Source: Phytohabitans aurantiacus
Lineage (GTDB): Bacteria; Actinomycetota; Actinomycetes; Mycobacteriales; Micromonosporaceae
Reading direction: 5' to 3'
DNA: 64,000 nucleotides
NCBI RefSeq assembly: GCF_027923225.1
Contig: NZ_BSDI01000037.1
Location: 1-64,000, forward strand
Part shown: positions 8,683 to 18,534 of the stretch, one piece after another
Layout: every line of letters starts with the position of its first letter
How positions within the stretch are numbered: the first letter of the stretch is position 1
Position numbers and translations under genes: made by a program
The notes under the pieces: model-generated
The model's database searches: none
The model's input: the letters and a program-made list of their open reading frames with translations, nothing else
Told to the model about the DNA's origin: nothing

Positions 8683-8758
8683 GATCAAGGGCGAACGCAC
8701 GTTGTTGGATCTCTTTGCCGCGTGCGTTCGCCCTTGATCCCGGCGTTTGCCCTTGATC
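8683..8758 (+). repeat. Repeat A, copy 2
   Basis: 76 nt from GATC to GATC. GATCAAGGGCGAACGCACG, a central GGATCTCTTTGCC, the complementary arm CGTGCGTTCGCCCTTGATC, then a second CCCTTGATC box at the right end. Confidence 0.85.
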
Positions 8759-9170
8759 GCGGCCGGCAGCCGACGCAGCTGCCGCCGAAGGCGTGCGGCC
8801 GTGCCGGCGCCCGGCCGGCTCGCTCCGCCAACCGGCGCATCGGTCCCGCGTCGGAGGCGCAGTACGTTCCGGCGGCGTCTTTGTCGTCGCATCGTGCATG
8901 GGCACAAACGGACGTACCCGGGGGTGGTGCCGGCGCCGATCTCGCACGCGCGCTGAATCTTGGAGCTGGACCGTCGCCAGGGCGACGCTGGGCATCCAAG
9001 ATCTGGAGCTGAGCAGCGCCTGTGGCGCCGCTCAGCGCGGGCACGCTTGAGCGACGGCCGTCGGCGCTTCCTGAGATCGCCCGAATCGCCGGCGGAGAGC
9101 GCGAACACTTCCGCAAGAACGCCATGCGGCAGGCCCCGCGCGGCGCGGCACCCGCGCGATGGCCGCGCGA
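8759..9170. other. Intergenic region with two hairpins, no gene
   Basis: No frame here looks like protein. Two structured spots are seen: an outer 8-bp pair ATCTTGGA/TCCAAGAT (8957-9002) enclosing CGTCGCC-AG-GGCGACG, and a 13-bp stem with one mismatch and a TGT loop at 9008-9036 (GCTGAGCAGCGCC). They could be a terminator, a small structured RNA or repeat remnants. Confidence 0.45.
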
Positions 9171-9278
9171 GCGCGCGTGGCCGCGTAAGCGCGCGTGGCC
9201 GCGTAAGCGCGCGTGGCCGCGTAAGCGCGCGTGGCCGCGTAAGCGCGCGTGGCCGCGTAAGCGCGCGTGGCCGCGTAA
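9171..9278 (+). repeat. 18-bp tandem repeat, six perfect copies
   Basis: GCGCGCGTGGCCGCGTAA repeated six times without a mismatch, followed by a partial seventh. The unit is a multiple of three, so the array looks open in several frames, but no ribosome site or conserved domain supports translation. It belongs to a GC-biased tract next to repeat A copy 3. Confidence 0.85.
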
Positions 9279-9370
9279 GCGCGGGACGGCCCGCGATGGT
9301 CGCCGCCGCGAGGTTAGCCCCCAGACGGCTCGGTCTTGACGCGCCCAGAATCACCCAGCTTGATGGCCGC

Positions 9371-9446
9371 GATCAAGGGCATCTGCATGGATCAAGGGCG
9401 AATGCACGCGGAAATGAGATCCAACCACGTGCATTCGCCCTTGATC
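9371..9446 (-). repeat. Repeat A, copy 3
   Basis: 76-nt unit in reverse orientation: the double-box end (GATCAAGGGCATCTGCATG, then GATCAAGGGCG) is on the left and the single box on the right. Confidence 0.85.
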
Positions 9447-9468
9447 GACGAACAGGGCAGCCAAGCGC

Positions 9469-9513
9469 GCGGGCCGAGCGGACGCGGGCCGAGCGGACGC
9501 GGGCCGAGCGGAC
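9469..9513 (+). repeat. 15-bp tandem repeat, three copies
   Basis: GCGGGCCGAGCGGAC in three perfect copies followed by GCGGGAGG, just right of repeat A copy 3. Same style of GC-biased simple sequence as beside other repeat A copies. Confidence 0.7.
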
Positions 9514-9613
9514 GCGGGAGGGGCAGCGGGAGGGATGAGAAATCGGCTGTAACGTTCTCGGCCGCGCTCGCGATACATAGATGCCGGCCGCAACTCCGGC
9601 CACCCATAGCACC

Positions 9614-9683
9614 TAGAACGTGTTCCTGGAATTTCAGATAAGAAACATTTCAGGACTTGTTCTAACTTGTAGAACCTGTTCTA
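9614..9683 (+). promoter_or_regulatory. KstR-like operator cluster before the ABC importer operon
   Basis: TAGAACCTGTTCTA at 9670-9683 fits the published KstR consensus TnnAACnnGTTnnA exactly. TAGAACGTGTTCCT at 9614-9627 fits all but its last base, and GGACTTGTTCTA (9653-9664) keeps one perfect half. KstR is the TetR-family repressor of cholesterol uptake and breakdown in mycobacteria and relatives. Other TetR proteins might use a similar box, and no kstR gene is in the window. Confidence 0.6.
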
Positions 9684-9691
9684 CTAGCCCA

Positions 9692-11101
9692 GTGCGACCG
9701 GGATTGAGCGTATTCATGGCGATTGCTGCGTGTCTCGCACTGCCGGCCTGCGGGTCCGCCCTGACCCCCGAGCAGCGCGCCGACGTGCTGGGCGCACCCG
9801 GAGGCGGCGGGGCCGCAGCGGGTGGTGACAGCGGCGGCGGGACCACGGGCGGCGCCGGCACCAGCGATGGCGGCGGCGACGGAGCGGCGGCCGGTGGCGG
9901 CGGGCCGGGCGGCACGACTGGCGGCGCGCAAAAGGGTGCGCCGGTGAAGTGCCAGGGCACCGGGGGCGCGACCGCACCGGGCGTGACCGCCAACAAGATA
10001 AAGATTGCCAACGTCTCCGACGTCAGCGGGCCCGTGCAGGGGTTGTTCGAGTCGGCGCAGCAGGCCGTCAAGGCGTACGTCGGCTATGTCAACAGCACCG
10101 GCGGCGTCTGCGGGCGCACGCTCGAGCTGATGGCGCTGGACTCGCGCACCGACTCCCGCGGCGACCAGGAGGCTACCGCGCGGGCGTGTTCGCAGGCGTT
10201 CGCGCTGGTTGGCTCGATGTCGGCGTACGACCAGGGCGGCGCGGCGACAGCCAGCGGCTGCGGCATCCCGGATCTGCGGGCGGTCACCACGACAGCGCAG
10301 CGCCAGAAGGTGGCCGTCACCTACGGAGTCAACTCGAACAAGGTCAACTTTCAGTCGACCGCGGTCGCCGACCATTTCAAGGGTAAGTTTCCGGCCGCCG
10401 TGTCGAAGGCCGCCTTCCTGTACCTCAACTCCGAGGTTACCAAGCAGAACGAGGCCAGCTTCGTCAAAGCGTTCACCGGCCGCGGCTTCACGTTCGTCTA
10501 CGAGCAGGCCATCGACGTCGCCGACTTCAACTACGCGCCCTACGTGGTGCAAATGAAGGACCGCGGCGTGCGCTACGTGCAGTGGCTCGGCTCGTACCAG
10601 CACGCGGCGCGCCTGCTGCAGGCCATGAAGCAGCAGGGTTTCAAGCCCGACGTGTTCGTCATGGACCCGGTCGCGTACGACGCCAACTTCGTCAAGCAGT
10701 CCGGTGACGCGGCCGAGGGCATGGCGGTGTTCACCAACACGGCCCTGCTCGAAGAGGGCGGCGGCAACGCGGAGATGAAGCTGTACCGTTCGTGGCTGGC
10801 TCGGGTCGCACCCGGCGCGGCGCCGGACTACTTCGGCTTCTTCGCGTGGGGTGCCGCCAAGCTCTTCGTCGAACTGGCCGCGAAGGTCGGACCCAACCTG
10901 ACCCGCAAGGCCCTGCTCGACGCGGTCAAGGGCGTGCACGCGTACACCGCCAACGGACTGTTCTCGCCGCAGGACGTGGGTGGGAAGCGCACCGCGAAAT
11001 GCTGGGCGTTCATCCGGCTCAAGGGCGGCCGGTGGGTCCGCGAGGCGCCCGGCTCCGGATTCCGATGTGGACAACTCGTCAACACAGGCGTGGGCGGATG
11101 A
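9692..11101 (+). CDS. Lipoprotein substrate-binding protein of a branched-chain-type ABC importer
   Basis: Periplasmic-binding fold of the LivK type, anchored by lipid to the outer face of the membrane. The signal peptide ends in the lipobox LPACGS (Cys about residue 20 from GTG at 9692); ATG at 9716 would leave a very short signal, so 9692 is preferred, though no clear ribosome site is visible. A long Gly-rich linker (residues 34-100) precedes the ligand-binding domain, which opens with KIKIANVSDVSGPVQGLFES, the usual LivK first strand. LivK relatives bind amino acids, amides, aromatic acids or, in some actinomycetes, sterol-like compounds. KstR-like boxes directly upstream point to the last. 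The stop overlaps the permease start (ATGA). Confidence 0.88.
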   Translation: MRPGLSVFMAIAACLALPACGSALTPEQRADVLGAPGGGGAAAGGDSGGGTTGGAGTSDGGGDGAAAGGGGPGGTTGGAQKGAPVKCQGTGGATAPGVTANKIKIANVSDVSGPVQGLFESAQQAVKAYVGYVNSTGGVCGRTLELMALDSRTDSRGDQEATARACSQAFALVGSMSAYDQGGAATASGCGIPDLRAVTTTAQRQKVAVTYGVNSNKVNFQSTAVADHFKGKFPAAVSKAAFLYLNSEVTKQNEASFVKAFTGRGFTFVYEQAIDVADFNYAPYVVQMKDRGVRYVQWLGSYQHAARLLQAMKQQGFKPDVFVMDPVAYDANFVKQSGDAAEGMAVFTNTALLEEGGGNAEMKLYRSWLARVAPGAAPDYFGFFAWGAAKLFVELAAKVGPNLTRKALLDAVKGVHAYTANGLFSPQDVGGKRTAKCWAFIRLKGGRWVREAPGSGFRCGQLVNTGVGG

Positions 11102-13080
11102 GCGGACTCATCGCGTTCACGGTGCTCGGGCTCGTCACCGGCGCCGGATACGCCGTTGCCGCGAGTGGGCTGGTGCTGACGTACAGCACGTCGCGGGTGT
11201 TCAACGTCGCGCACGGCGCGATCGGCATGGTGATGGCGTTCCTGTGCTGGGAGCTGACCGTCCAGCGTGGACTGCCGGGGTGGCTGGCCGTGCTGCTGGT
11301 CGTCGGGGTGGCCGCGCCGCTGCTGGGCGCGTTCGCCGAACGCGTCATGATGCGCCACCTGGCCGGCGCGCCCGAGGGCACCACGCTGGTCGTCACCGTC
11401 GGGCTGCTTATCATGCTGATCGGTGCGGCACAAGCGATCTGGCCAGCGACCGCACGCCCGGTGGAGCCGTTCTTCGGCCAGCGCGGGTTCCGGGTCGGCA
11501 GCGCCTTCGTCACGTACCACGATCTCGTGATGGTCGCCGCCGCCCTGGTCGTCGCCGCTGGCCTGTACAGCTTGCTCAGCCGGACCCGGATCGGCGCCGC
11601 GATGCGCGCGTCGGTCGACAACCGCGAGCTGTTGCGCCTTTATGGCGCGCGCACATCGCTGGTTTCCGCGCTCAGCTGGGCGATCGGCGCGGCTCTGGCC
11701 GCGCTCGCCGGCATCTTGCTGACGCCCGTCGTGGGCCTCAGCTACTTCGACCTCACCCTGCTGGTCATCAGCGCGTACGCCGCCGCCGTGGTCGGCCGCC
11801 TCCGCAGTCTACCGTGGACATTTGTCGGCGCGCTGCTGCTGGGCCTCGCGCAGTCGTACGCGGTCGGCTATCTTCCGCCCACCGAGGCCCTGAGCGGTCT
11901 GCGCGCCGCCATTCCGGCTCTCTTCCTGTTCGCCGCGCTGCTGCTGTCGCCGCAGGCCACTCTCCGCGTCGGCCAGATCAAAGGCATCGCCGGTGTACCG
12001 GTTCCGCCCGCCCGCCGCGCGCTGGTATCCGGGGTGCTGCTGGTCGGCGCGGCGGCGGCCGCCTCCTTCGCCCTTCCCGCCGCGCAGAACGACCAGCTGG
12101 CGCTCGGATTCGTGTACGGCATCGTGATGCTGTCACTCGTGCCCCTAACCGGGTACGGCGGATTCGTCTCCCTCACCCAGCTGACGTTCGTCGGCATCGG
12201 GGCGGTCACCGTGGCGCGGCTGGGCACCGCCTCTCCGCTCGGACTGCTGGCGGCGGCCGCCGTGGCCGCGCTCGTCGGTGCCCTCGTCGCGCTGCCCGCG
12301 CTGCGGCTGCGCGGGCTCTACCTTGCACTGTCCACATTGGCCTTCGGGTTGCTGATGGACAAGCTCGTCTTCCAGTCCAGCCTCGCGTTCGGCTTCAACG
12401 GCAGCCTCTCGGTACCCCGGCTGGCCGGCCTGCGCGGTGAGCGCGCCTATGTGATGGTCTGTGCGGCGGCGTTCGTCGTCGTGGGGCTTGGCGTGCTGGC
12501 GTTGCGCCGCAGCGGATACGGCCGGATCCTGCTCGCCATGCGCGACAGTCCCGCCGGCTGCGCCACGCTCGGCCTGAACATGCGGTGGACGCGGGTGCGG
12601 CTCTTCGCCCTCTCCGCGGGCATCGCCGGGTTCGCCGGGGGCCTGCTCGGCGGGTTGCGGCAGACCGTCGCGGCGACCGACTTCCAGCTCATGGGCAGCC
12701 TGCCGTTGCTGCTGCTCGCGGTCGTGGCCGGCGTCACCTCGGTCTCCGGGGCAGCTCTGGGCGGCATGGCTCTGATGCTGCTGCCGGTACTGGCCAGCGC
12801 GTTCCCGGCGCTGGGCGGGCTGGTCTACCTGCTCGTCGGTGTGGCCTCGGTCGGGCTCGGCCGCGACCCGAACGGCGTGGTGAGCCACCTGTTCAAGCTA
12901 GGCCGCCGGCGCGAACACTGGCGTCCTGCACCCGCGCGGCGCCCGCCCAGCTCTGCTTCCACGGAGGCGACACGTGTTTCCTCCGCGGAAGCAGAGCAAA
13001 GCAGCACGGAGAACAACAGCGGCGCCGAGCACAGCGGGACGCCAGCGCTTCCCCTGCGGGGAGCGGGGGTGAACCGATGA
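11098..13080 (+). CDS. Fused LivH-LivM permease of the ABC importer
   Basis: 660 aa joining both membrane subunits of a HAAT-family importer in one chain. Residues 1-285 are LivH-like (GLVLTYSTSRVFNVAHGAIG is the hallmark start), residues 300-600 LivM-like (GYGGFVSLTQLTFVGIGA and GRILLAMRDSPAGCATLG, containing the ATPase-contact loop). About 16-18 membrane helices in all. The last 60 residues are a charged, Ser- and Ala-rich cytoplasmic tail with no counterpart in the family and may be disordered. Start and stop overlap the neighbouring genes by 4 nt on each side, so all subunits are made together. Confidence 0.92.
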   Translation: MSGLIAFTVLGLVTGAGYAVAASGLVLTYSTSRVFNVAHGAIGMVMAFLCWELTVQRGLPGWLAVLLVVGVAAPLLGAFAERVMMRHLAGAPEGTTLVVTVGLLIMLIGAAQAIWPATARPVEPFFGQRGFRVGSAFVTYHDLVMVAAALVVAAGLYSLLSRTRIGAAMRASVDNRELLRLYGARTSLVSALSWAIGAALAALAGILLTPVVGLSYFDLTLLVISAYAAAVVGRLRSLPWTFVGALLLGLAQSYAVGYLPPTEALSGLRAAIPALFLFAALLLSPQATLRVGQIKGIAGVPVPPARRALVSGVLLVGAAAAASFALPAAQNDQLALGFVYGIVMLSLVPLTGYGGFVSLTQLTFVGIGAVTVARLGTASPLGLLAAAAVAALVGALVALPALRLRGLYLALSTLAFGLLMDKLVFQSSLAFGFNGSLSVPRLAGLRGERAYVMVCAAAFVVVGLGVLALRRSGYGRILLAMRDSPAGCATLGLNMRWTRVRLFALSAGIAGFAGGLLGGLRQTVAATDFQLMGSLPLLLLAVVAGVTSVSGAALGGMALMLLPVLASAFPALGGLVYLLVGVASVGLGRDPNGVVSHLFKLGRRREHWRPAPARRPPSSASTEATRVSSAEAEQSSTENNSGAEHSGTPALPLRGAGVNR

Positions 13081-13810
13081 CGCTGCTGGAAGCGGTCGAC
13101 GTGACGGTGCGGTTCGGTGGGGTGACGGCGGTCGGCGCCGCGAGCCTGGCGGCCGCCGCCGGCCAGGTGACGGGGCTGATCGGGCCCAACGGCGCCGGCA
13201 AGACCACGCTGTTCAACGTGATCACCGGGCTGCAGCGCCCCACCCGCGGCACCATCCGGCTCGCCGGGGAGGACATTACCGGGCGCGCCACCCACGAACG
13301 GGCCCGGCGGGGCATCGCCCGCACGTTCCAGCGGCTGGAGGCGTTCGGCTCGTTGACGGTACGGGAGAACGTGCTCGTGGCGGCCGAGATCCACCGCCGG
13401 CACGCGCTGCGCCGCTCGCGCCGCCAGCAGGCGCCGGCCCGGGTGACCGACCGTCTCATCGAGAGGGTCGGCCTCGACGCGTACGCCGACCGGCCCGCCG
13501 ACACGGTGCCCACCGGCATCGCGCGGTTGCTGGAGCTGGCCCGGGCGCTCGCGCTGGATCCCCGCCTGCTGCTGCTGGACGAGCCGTCGTCCGGGCTGAG
13601 CGTGGCGGAGACCGAGTCGTTCGGCGACCTGCTGCGGGAGCTGGCCGGCGAGGGGCGGGCGGTGCTCATCGTCGAGCATGACATGGACCTGATCATGCGA
13701 GTGTGCGACCGCGTCAACGTGCTCAACTTCGGCGCGGTCATCGCCTCCGGCACACCCGCCGAGGTCCGCGCCGACGCCGGCGTCCAGGCCGCCTACCTGG
13801 GAACGGCCGC

Positions 13811-13814
<4 letters not shown>
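13077..13814 (+). CDS. ABC importer ATPase, LivG type
   Basis: 245 aa. Walker A GPNGAGKTT near residue 37, Q-loop region RGIARTFQRLEAFGSLTV (typical LivG), Walker B LLLLDEPSSGLS and switch His IVEHDMDLIM. The signature segment reads PTGIARLLELARALA instead of LSGGQ. LivG proteins often have a slightly altered signature, but here the SxGQ core is lost, so this subunit may supply a weak composite site while LivF carries a standard one. ATGA overlaps at both ends. Confidence 0.92.
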
Positions 13815-14511
<697 letters not shown>

Positions 14512-14515
<4 letters not shown>

Positions 14516-15876
14516 AGACATCGCGCACCCTCATGACCGTGTTCGTAGGCGGCGCCCTGCTGGCGATACCGGGGCGGGCCGAAGCCGCGGACCTGGCCGG
14601 CTTCACCCTCAGCGCCGACGCGGCGCCGGTCGCCGTCCAGATATTCGAGCCGACCATCCCGATACCGGCCGAGCCCCAACTGGAGCTGAACCTCTCGTAC
14701 TCCCGCGCCAAGCTGTCCAGCGGACCGACCGGGCGGGCGGTGTCGAGCCTCATGTGGCCCGGTGACGCGGTCGGGTACGGGCTGCCGGAGCTGCTGCAGA
14801 ACCCGGACGCGACGTACCCGGTAAAGGTCGACGCGGCACACCCCGGCGGACCCGCGGACGCCAAGCAGGAGGTGGCGCCGGGCGCGGCGATGACCTCGCA
14901 CGCGGACGGCGGCTCCGTCGAGGCGGCCGCCCACGGTGCGAAGCATTCCAGCCCCGCACTCCCCCTGCCCGGCCTGCCCATCTCGCCGGTACTGGTCGCG
15001 CTGGAGGGCTTCTCCTCGCACAGCAAGACGGCGGTCGGCGGCGACAAGGCGACCGCCGTCTCGTACGCCACCGCCGGCTCGATCTCGCTGCTCGGCGGAC
15101 TGGTCAAAGTGGACGGTCTGCGGGCGGAAACCGAGGCGGTCAGCGACGGCGCCCGGGGTACGGCCACCGGCACCGTGGTGTGGAAGTCGTTGACCCTCGT
15201 CGGCCAGAAGGTCGCGCTCAACCAGGACGGTGTGGCCGGGCCCACCGGTGTCACCAAGCTGCCGGCGCTGCCCGCCGAACTCACCACCCGTCTGAAGGAC
15301 CTGGGGCTGAGCGTCGACCTGCCAGCGGTACAGCGAAAGGTCAACGGCACGGCGGCCACGGTGACCGGCCGGGGTCTGACCGTGACCCTCGATACCGGCG
15401 CGCTGCTCAAACGGCTCGGCCTGGCGTCGCTGCTCGACCCGGTCCTCGCGCTGCTGCCGGCCGACCTGCGCACCCAACTCGTCCCGTGGCTCAACCTGTC
15501 GCCCCGGCTCGTGTTCGTACTGGGCACGGCGACCGGCCAGGCGACGGCCTCCCCAGCGGTGGCCGCCGAGGCCCCGCCGCCGGCCGCCGGACCGGCCGGC
15601 GGCGGGAGCCAGGCGGGCGGCGGCGACGCGGGCGCCGGGGTGGGCGGCACCGGCGGCGAGGTGCCGCCCGAGTCCGCGCCGGGTGAGGCCACCACGCCGG
15701 TCGCCAGCAACGAGTGGCCGGTGTTCCCCGGCGTGCCCTGGTACGCCTTCGTCATCGGCCTCGCCGTCGCCGCCGCCGTCTCGTACGGGCTGCGCCGGTA
15801 TGTCGCGCTGATGTTTGGCGGTGGCGGCTGCGACCTGGGAGTACCGAACGGCGTGCCCAACCTGAGGGAGCGGTAG
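14512..15876 (+). CDS. Secreted, membrane-anchored 'choice-of-anchor P' type protein
   Basis: 454 aa. Signal peptide (MKTSRTLMTVFVGGALLAIP, cleavage after AEA), a long beta-rich extracellular region (about 30-330), a Gly/Pro/Ala spacer (345-400) and one C-terminal membrane helix (WYAFVIGLAVAAAVSYGL) followed by a short cytoplasmic tail. This layout matches the choice-of-anchor P group. Its place inside an ABC importer operon, coupled by ATGA to the LivF gene, suggests a surface partner that collects or presents the substrate, perhaps a hydrophobic one. That role is inferred from position only. Confidence 0.8.
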
Positions 15877-16215
15877 ATGGGAAACGAGCAGCGGCTCCAG
15901 CAGATCCTGACGCTCGCCGGCGGCTTCCTCATGCCGCTCGGGCTCGCGGTCATCGGCATCGGCTGGTACGGCACGGCGCACACCGGGTACGTGTTCGAGC
16001 AGGTGCCGTACCTGGTCTCCGGTGGGCTCTTCGGGCTCGGGCTGACCATCTGCGGCGCGCTGATCTTCTTCAGCTCGTGGCTGGCCCGGCTCGTCTCCCT
16101 GCAACGGGAGCAGGCCGAGCTGATCCGCCGCCTGGCCGACCGCCCGACCGCCCCGGAGCCGGACTCGACGCGCCTGCTACCCACCGTCGAGCCCGACCGC
16201 GCCGGCGTCTCCTAG
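15877..16215 (+). CDS. Small membrane protein ending the ABC importer operon
   Basis: 112 aa with two membrane helices (about 10-30 and 45-68) joined by a short loop. A cytoplasmic C-terminal part begins with a charged helix (LVSLQREQAELIRRLADRP) that could be a short coiled coil. The start codon follows the stop of the surface-protein gene with no gap (TAGATG), so translation is coupled. No family recognised; probably an accessory subunit of the same uptake system. Confidence 0.75.
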   Translation: MGNEQRLQQILTLAGGFLMPLGLAVIGIGWYGTAHTGYVFEQVPYLVSGGLFGLGLTICGALIFFSSWLARLVSLQREQAELIRRLADRPTAPEPDSTRLLPTVEPDRAGVS

Positions 16216-16219
16216 TCCG

Positions 16220-16975
16220 TCAGCCCTGCACCGTGGGTATGGCGATGATCTCGGCCAGGTTGAGCCGCGCGGGTGCCGCGGTGGCGTACGCGATGACGTC
16301 GGCGATGTCCTCCGCCGGCAGCGGCGGCACGGCGCGCCGCATCTCGTCGAGGATCTCGCGCTGCTGGCCGTCCTGCATGCCGTCGCCGAGTTCGGTGCTG
16401 ACGAAGCCGGGCTCGACGTTCTTGACCCGTACGCCGCGCGGGCCGAACTCCGCCCGCAGGCCGCGGGTCAGGTGCGCGACCGCGGCCTTCGTCGCCGTGT
16501 AGACCGCGTAGTTCGGAAACACCGTGTGGCCGCCGATCGACCCGACGAGTACCAGGTCGGCGCGCTTGTCGCCGGCTGCGGCGGCGAGCAGGTCGTCGAT
16601 GAACGCGCGGGCGGTGTAGAGCAGGCCGTTGATGTTGGTGCCGACCATCTGGTCCCACTCGCCGGTCCGCCCCGCTTCGAAGGGTGCGGCGAGCATCACA
16701 CCCGCGTTCGCCACGACCAGGTCGGCAGGCCCGAGCGTCGAGCGGATGGTCGCCGCGGCGGCGTACACGGCCTGCTGGTCGGTGATGTCGACGGCGACCG
16801 GCAGCGCGGCCGTGCCGAGCTCGGTGGCCAGCTCCTTGAGACGGTCCTCGCGCCGCCCGAGGAGGGCGACGGACGCGCCGCCCGCGACCAGCCGCCGCGC
16901 GATGGCGGCGCCGATGCCGCTGGTGGCGCCGGTGACGATGGCGATCCGGCCGGAGAGTGCGTTGTTGTCTGTCAT
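16220..16975 (-). CDS. Short-chain dehydrogenase/reductase (SDR)
   Basis: 251 aa, classical SDR. Cofactor motif TGATSGIG (about residues 17-24), NAG in VVANAGVML, catalytic Ser in VGSIGG, YxxxK in YAVYTATKAAV. The residue after the second strand is Arg (LLGRREDR), indicating NADP(H) preference. The YdfG/serine-dehydrogenase-like subgroup is likely. It is convergent with the ABC operon (5-nt gap) and divergent from an XRE regulator, so that regulator probably controls it. Substrate unknown. Confidence 0.9.
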   Translation of the reverse strand: MTDNNALSGRIAIVTGATSGIGAAIARRLVAGGASVALLGRREDRLKELATELGTAALPVAVDITDQQAVYAAAATIRSTLGPADLVVANAGVMLAAPFEAGRTGEWDQMVGTNINGLLYTARAFIDDLLAAAAGDKRADLVLVGSIGGHTVFPNYAVYTATKAAVAHLTRGLRAEFGPRGVRVKNVEPGFVSTELGDGMQDGQQREILDEMRRAVPPLPAEDIADVIAYATAAPARLNLAEIIAIPTVQG

Positions 16976-17007
16976 GGCTCCACCATCGCGGCGTCGCGGC
17001 GGGCCAT

Positions 17008-17044
17008 CCAGGACGGGCTTTTCCTGGTAGTGGCGGGGCCAGGA
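17008..17044. promoter_or_regulatory. Repeated CCAGGA sites between SDR and XRE genes
   Basis: CCAGGA-N8-TCCTGG-N11-CCAGGA in the 100-nt divergent region, with another CCTGG at about 17067. This is a plausible operator for the XRE regulator acting on both promoters. Confidence 0.45.
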
Positions 17045-17075
17045 TAGCCGCGGGCGGCCGGTCTAGCCTGGGGTG

Positions 17076-17966
17076 ATGAACAGCGACAACCGGCTCGGCG
17101 AGTTCCTGCGCGCGCGGCGCGAGCTGGTGCGCCCGGAGGAGTTCGGCCTGCCGGACCCGGGGCGGCGGCGGGTGCCGGGCCTGCGCCGCGAAGAGGTCGC
17201 GCTGCTGGCCGGGATGAGCGCCGACTACTACGTGCGGCTGGAGCAGGGGCGCGACAAGCACCCGTCCGAGCAGGTGGTCGACGCCCTCGCCCGGGTCTTC
17301 AGCCTCGACGAGGAGGCCGCGACGCACCTGCGCGAGCTGGCCCGCCCGGTCGCCCGCCGGCGGCGCCGGCCCAGCCAGCCAGAGCGGGTCAGTCCACACC
17401 TGGCACGCCTGCTTGACGCCTGGTCCGGCACGCCCGCCCTGATCCTGGGCCGCTACATGGACGTGCTGGCCAACAACCGGCTCGCCGCCGCGGTGAACCA
17501 CTGCTCGGTCAAGGGGCAGAACCAGCTGCGGTTGGTGTTCCTGGAGCCGGAGACCCGCCAGATCTACCCGGACTGGTCCACAGTGGCCGCTCAGACCGTG
17601 GCGAGCCTGCGCGCCAGCGCCGGCGGCGACCTCGACGACCCCCGCCTGACCGAGCTGGTCGGCGAGCTGTCACTCAAGAGCGAGGACTTCCGCCGGCTGT
17701 GGGCACGCCACGACGTGCGGGCCAAGACCGCGGGCAGCAAGCGCTTCCACCATCCGATGGTCGGCGAGCTGACGCTCGCCTACGAGACCTTCACGGTCAA
17801 CGGCGCCGACGGGCAGATGCTCATCGTGTACCACGCGGAGCCGGCCAGCCCTTCCGAACACGCCCTGAAGCTGCTGAGCAGCACGGTGGCGGACGCCCCC
17901 ACACGGGAACCCGTGGCGAGAAACGGGGTCGCTGGCGCCGGATCGGTACAGTCGCCGCGTGCCTGA
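17076..17966 (+). CDS. XRE-family regulator with MmyB-like ligand-binding domain
   Basis: 296 aa (GTG at 17073 is also possible). N-terminal HTH (about 1-85) of the MmyB type: LGEFLRARRELV, VPGLRREEVALLAGMSADYY, VRLEQGRDKHPSEQVVDALA. The C-terminal domain (105-275) is the PAS-like MmyB ligand-binding fold (LDAWSGTPALILGRYMDVLA is the hallmark, then FHHPMVGELTLAYETF). These proteins often sit opposite an SDR gene and repress it until a fatty-acid-like or other ligand binds; exactly that arrangement is seen here. The 3' end overlaps the next gene by 8 nt. Confidence 0.92.
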   Translation: MNSDNRLGEFLRARRELVRPEEFGLPDPGRRRVPGLRREEVALLAGMSADYYVRLEQGRDKHPSEQVVDALARVFSLDEEAATHLRELARPVARRRRRPSQPERVSPHLARLLDAWSGTPALILGRYMDVLANNRLAAAVNHCSVKGQNQLRLVFLEPETRQIYPDWSTVAAQTVASLRASAGGDLDDPRLTELVGELSLKSEDFRRLWARHDVRAKTAGSKRFHHPMVGELTLAYETFTVNGADGQMLIVYHAEPASPSEHALKLLSSTVADAPTREPVARNGVAGAGSVQSPRA

Positions 17967-18510
17967 ACCGATGACCGACGCCGCCCTCCTGGAGCGCGTC
18001 CGCAGCACCCCCGCGATCGCCAAGCTCCTGACCGACTTCGACTTCGACGTCGCGCGGGTGGCGGGCGGCCCGGCCGAGCCGATCCACCTGGCCGGTGGCG
18101 AGCCCCTGGAGATGGTCGCCGGTGACGCGTCCGGCGGCGCGTTCATGCTGGTGGGCTCCGGTGACCAGCGCCCGGTGCTGTACGCCGGCTCCGAGGGCGA
18201 GGGTGGGCTGATCGCCACCAGCCTTCGCGACGCGCTCGCCCTCATCGCGAGCGTCTCCTCCATCCACGACGCGACCGCCGGCCGCTGGGACGACGACGGC
18301 GGCGCGGCGGTTCTCGCGATGCTGGCCGAGGCAGACGAGGAGCTGCGCGAGGACTGGCCGGATCTGGACGAGGACCGCCAGCGGCTGCGCGAGGCGCTCG
18401 CCCTGCCGGCCGGCGACGGCCTCGTGGAGGCGCTGCACCGGCTGGCGGCCGACGAGACGTACCGCCCGATCAGCGACGCCGGCGACCGCTACGACTCCAT
18501 GCTGCCCTAG
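17959..18510 (+). CDS. Hypothetical SMI1/SUKH-like protein
   Basis: 183 aa from GTG at 17959 (ATG at 17971 is an alternative). Soluble and strongly acidic. It has a repeated-strand central part (GGAFMLVGSGDQRPVLYAGSEGEGGLIATSL) and a helical C-terminus. The pattern of a strand pair followed by a residue-dense acidic helix region resembles immunity-type SUKH proteins, but no motif is decisive. It overlaps the XRE gene by 8 nt and so is read from the same transcript. Confidence 0.65.
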   Translation: MPEPMTDAALLERVRSTPAIAKLLTDFDFDVARVAGGPAEPIHLAGGEPLEMVAGDASGGAFMLVGSGDQRPVLYAGSEGEGGLIATSLRDALALIASVSSIHDATAGRWDDDGGAAVLAMLAEADEELREDWPDLDEDRQRLREALALPAGDGLVEALHRLAADETYRPISDAGDRYDSMLP

Positions 18511-18534
18511 GGCTTGCGATAGTCAGTTGGACTC

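Noticed and set aside
8093..8995. Long open frame upstream of the PPOX-like protein (300 aa)
   Set aside because: The first 124 residues run through repeat A and GC-rich sequence and do not resemble protein; start placed at 8623.
9171..9278. CRISPR array
   Set aside because: Perfect head-to-tail units without spacers; no cas genes anywhere in the window.
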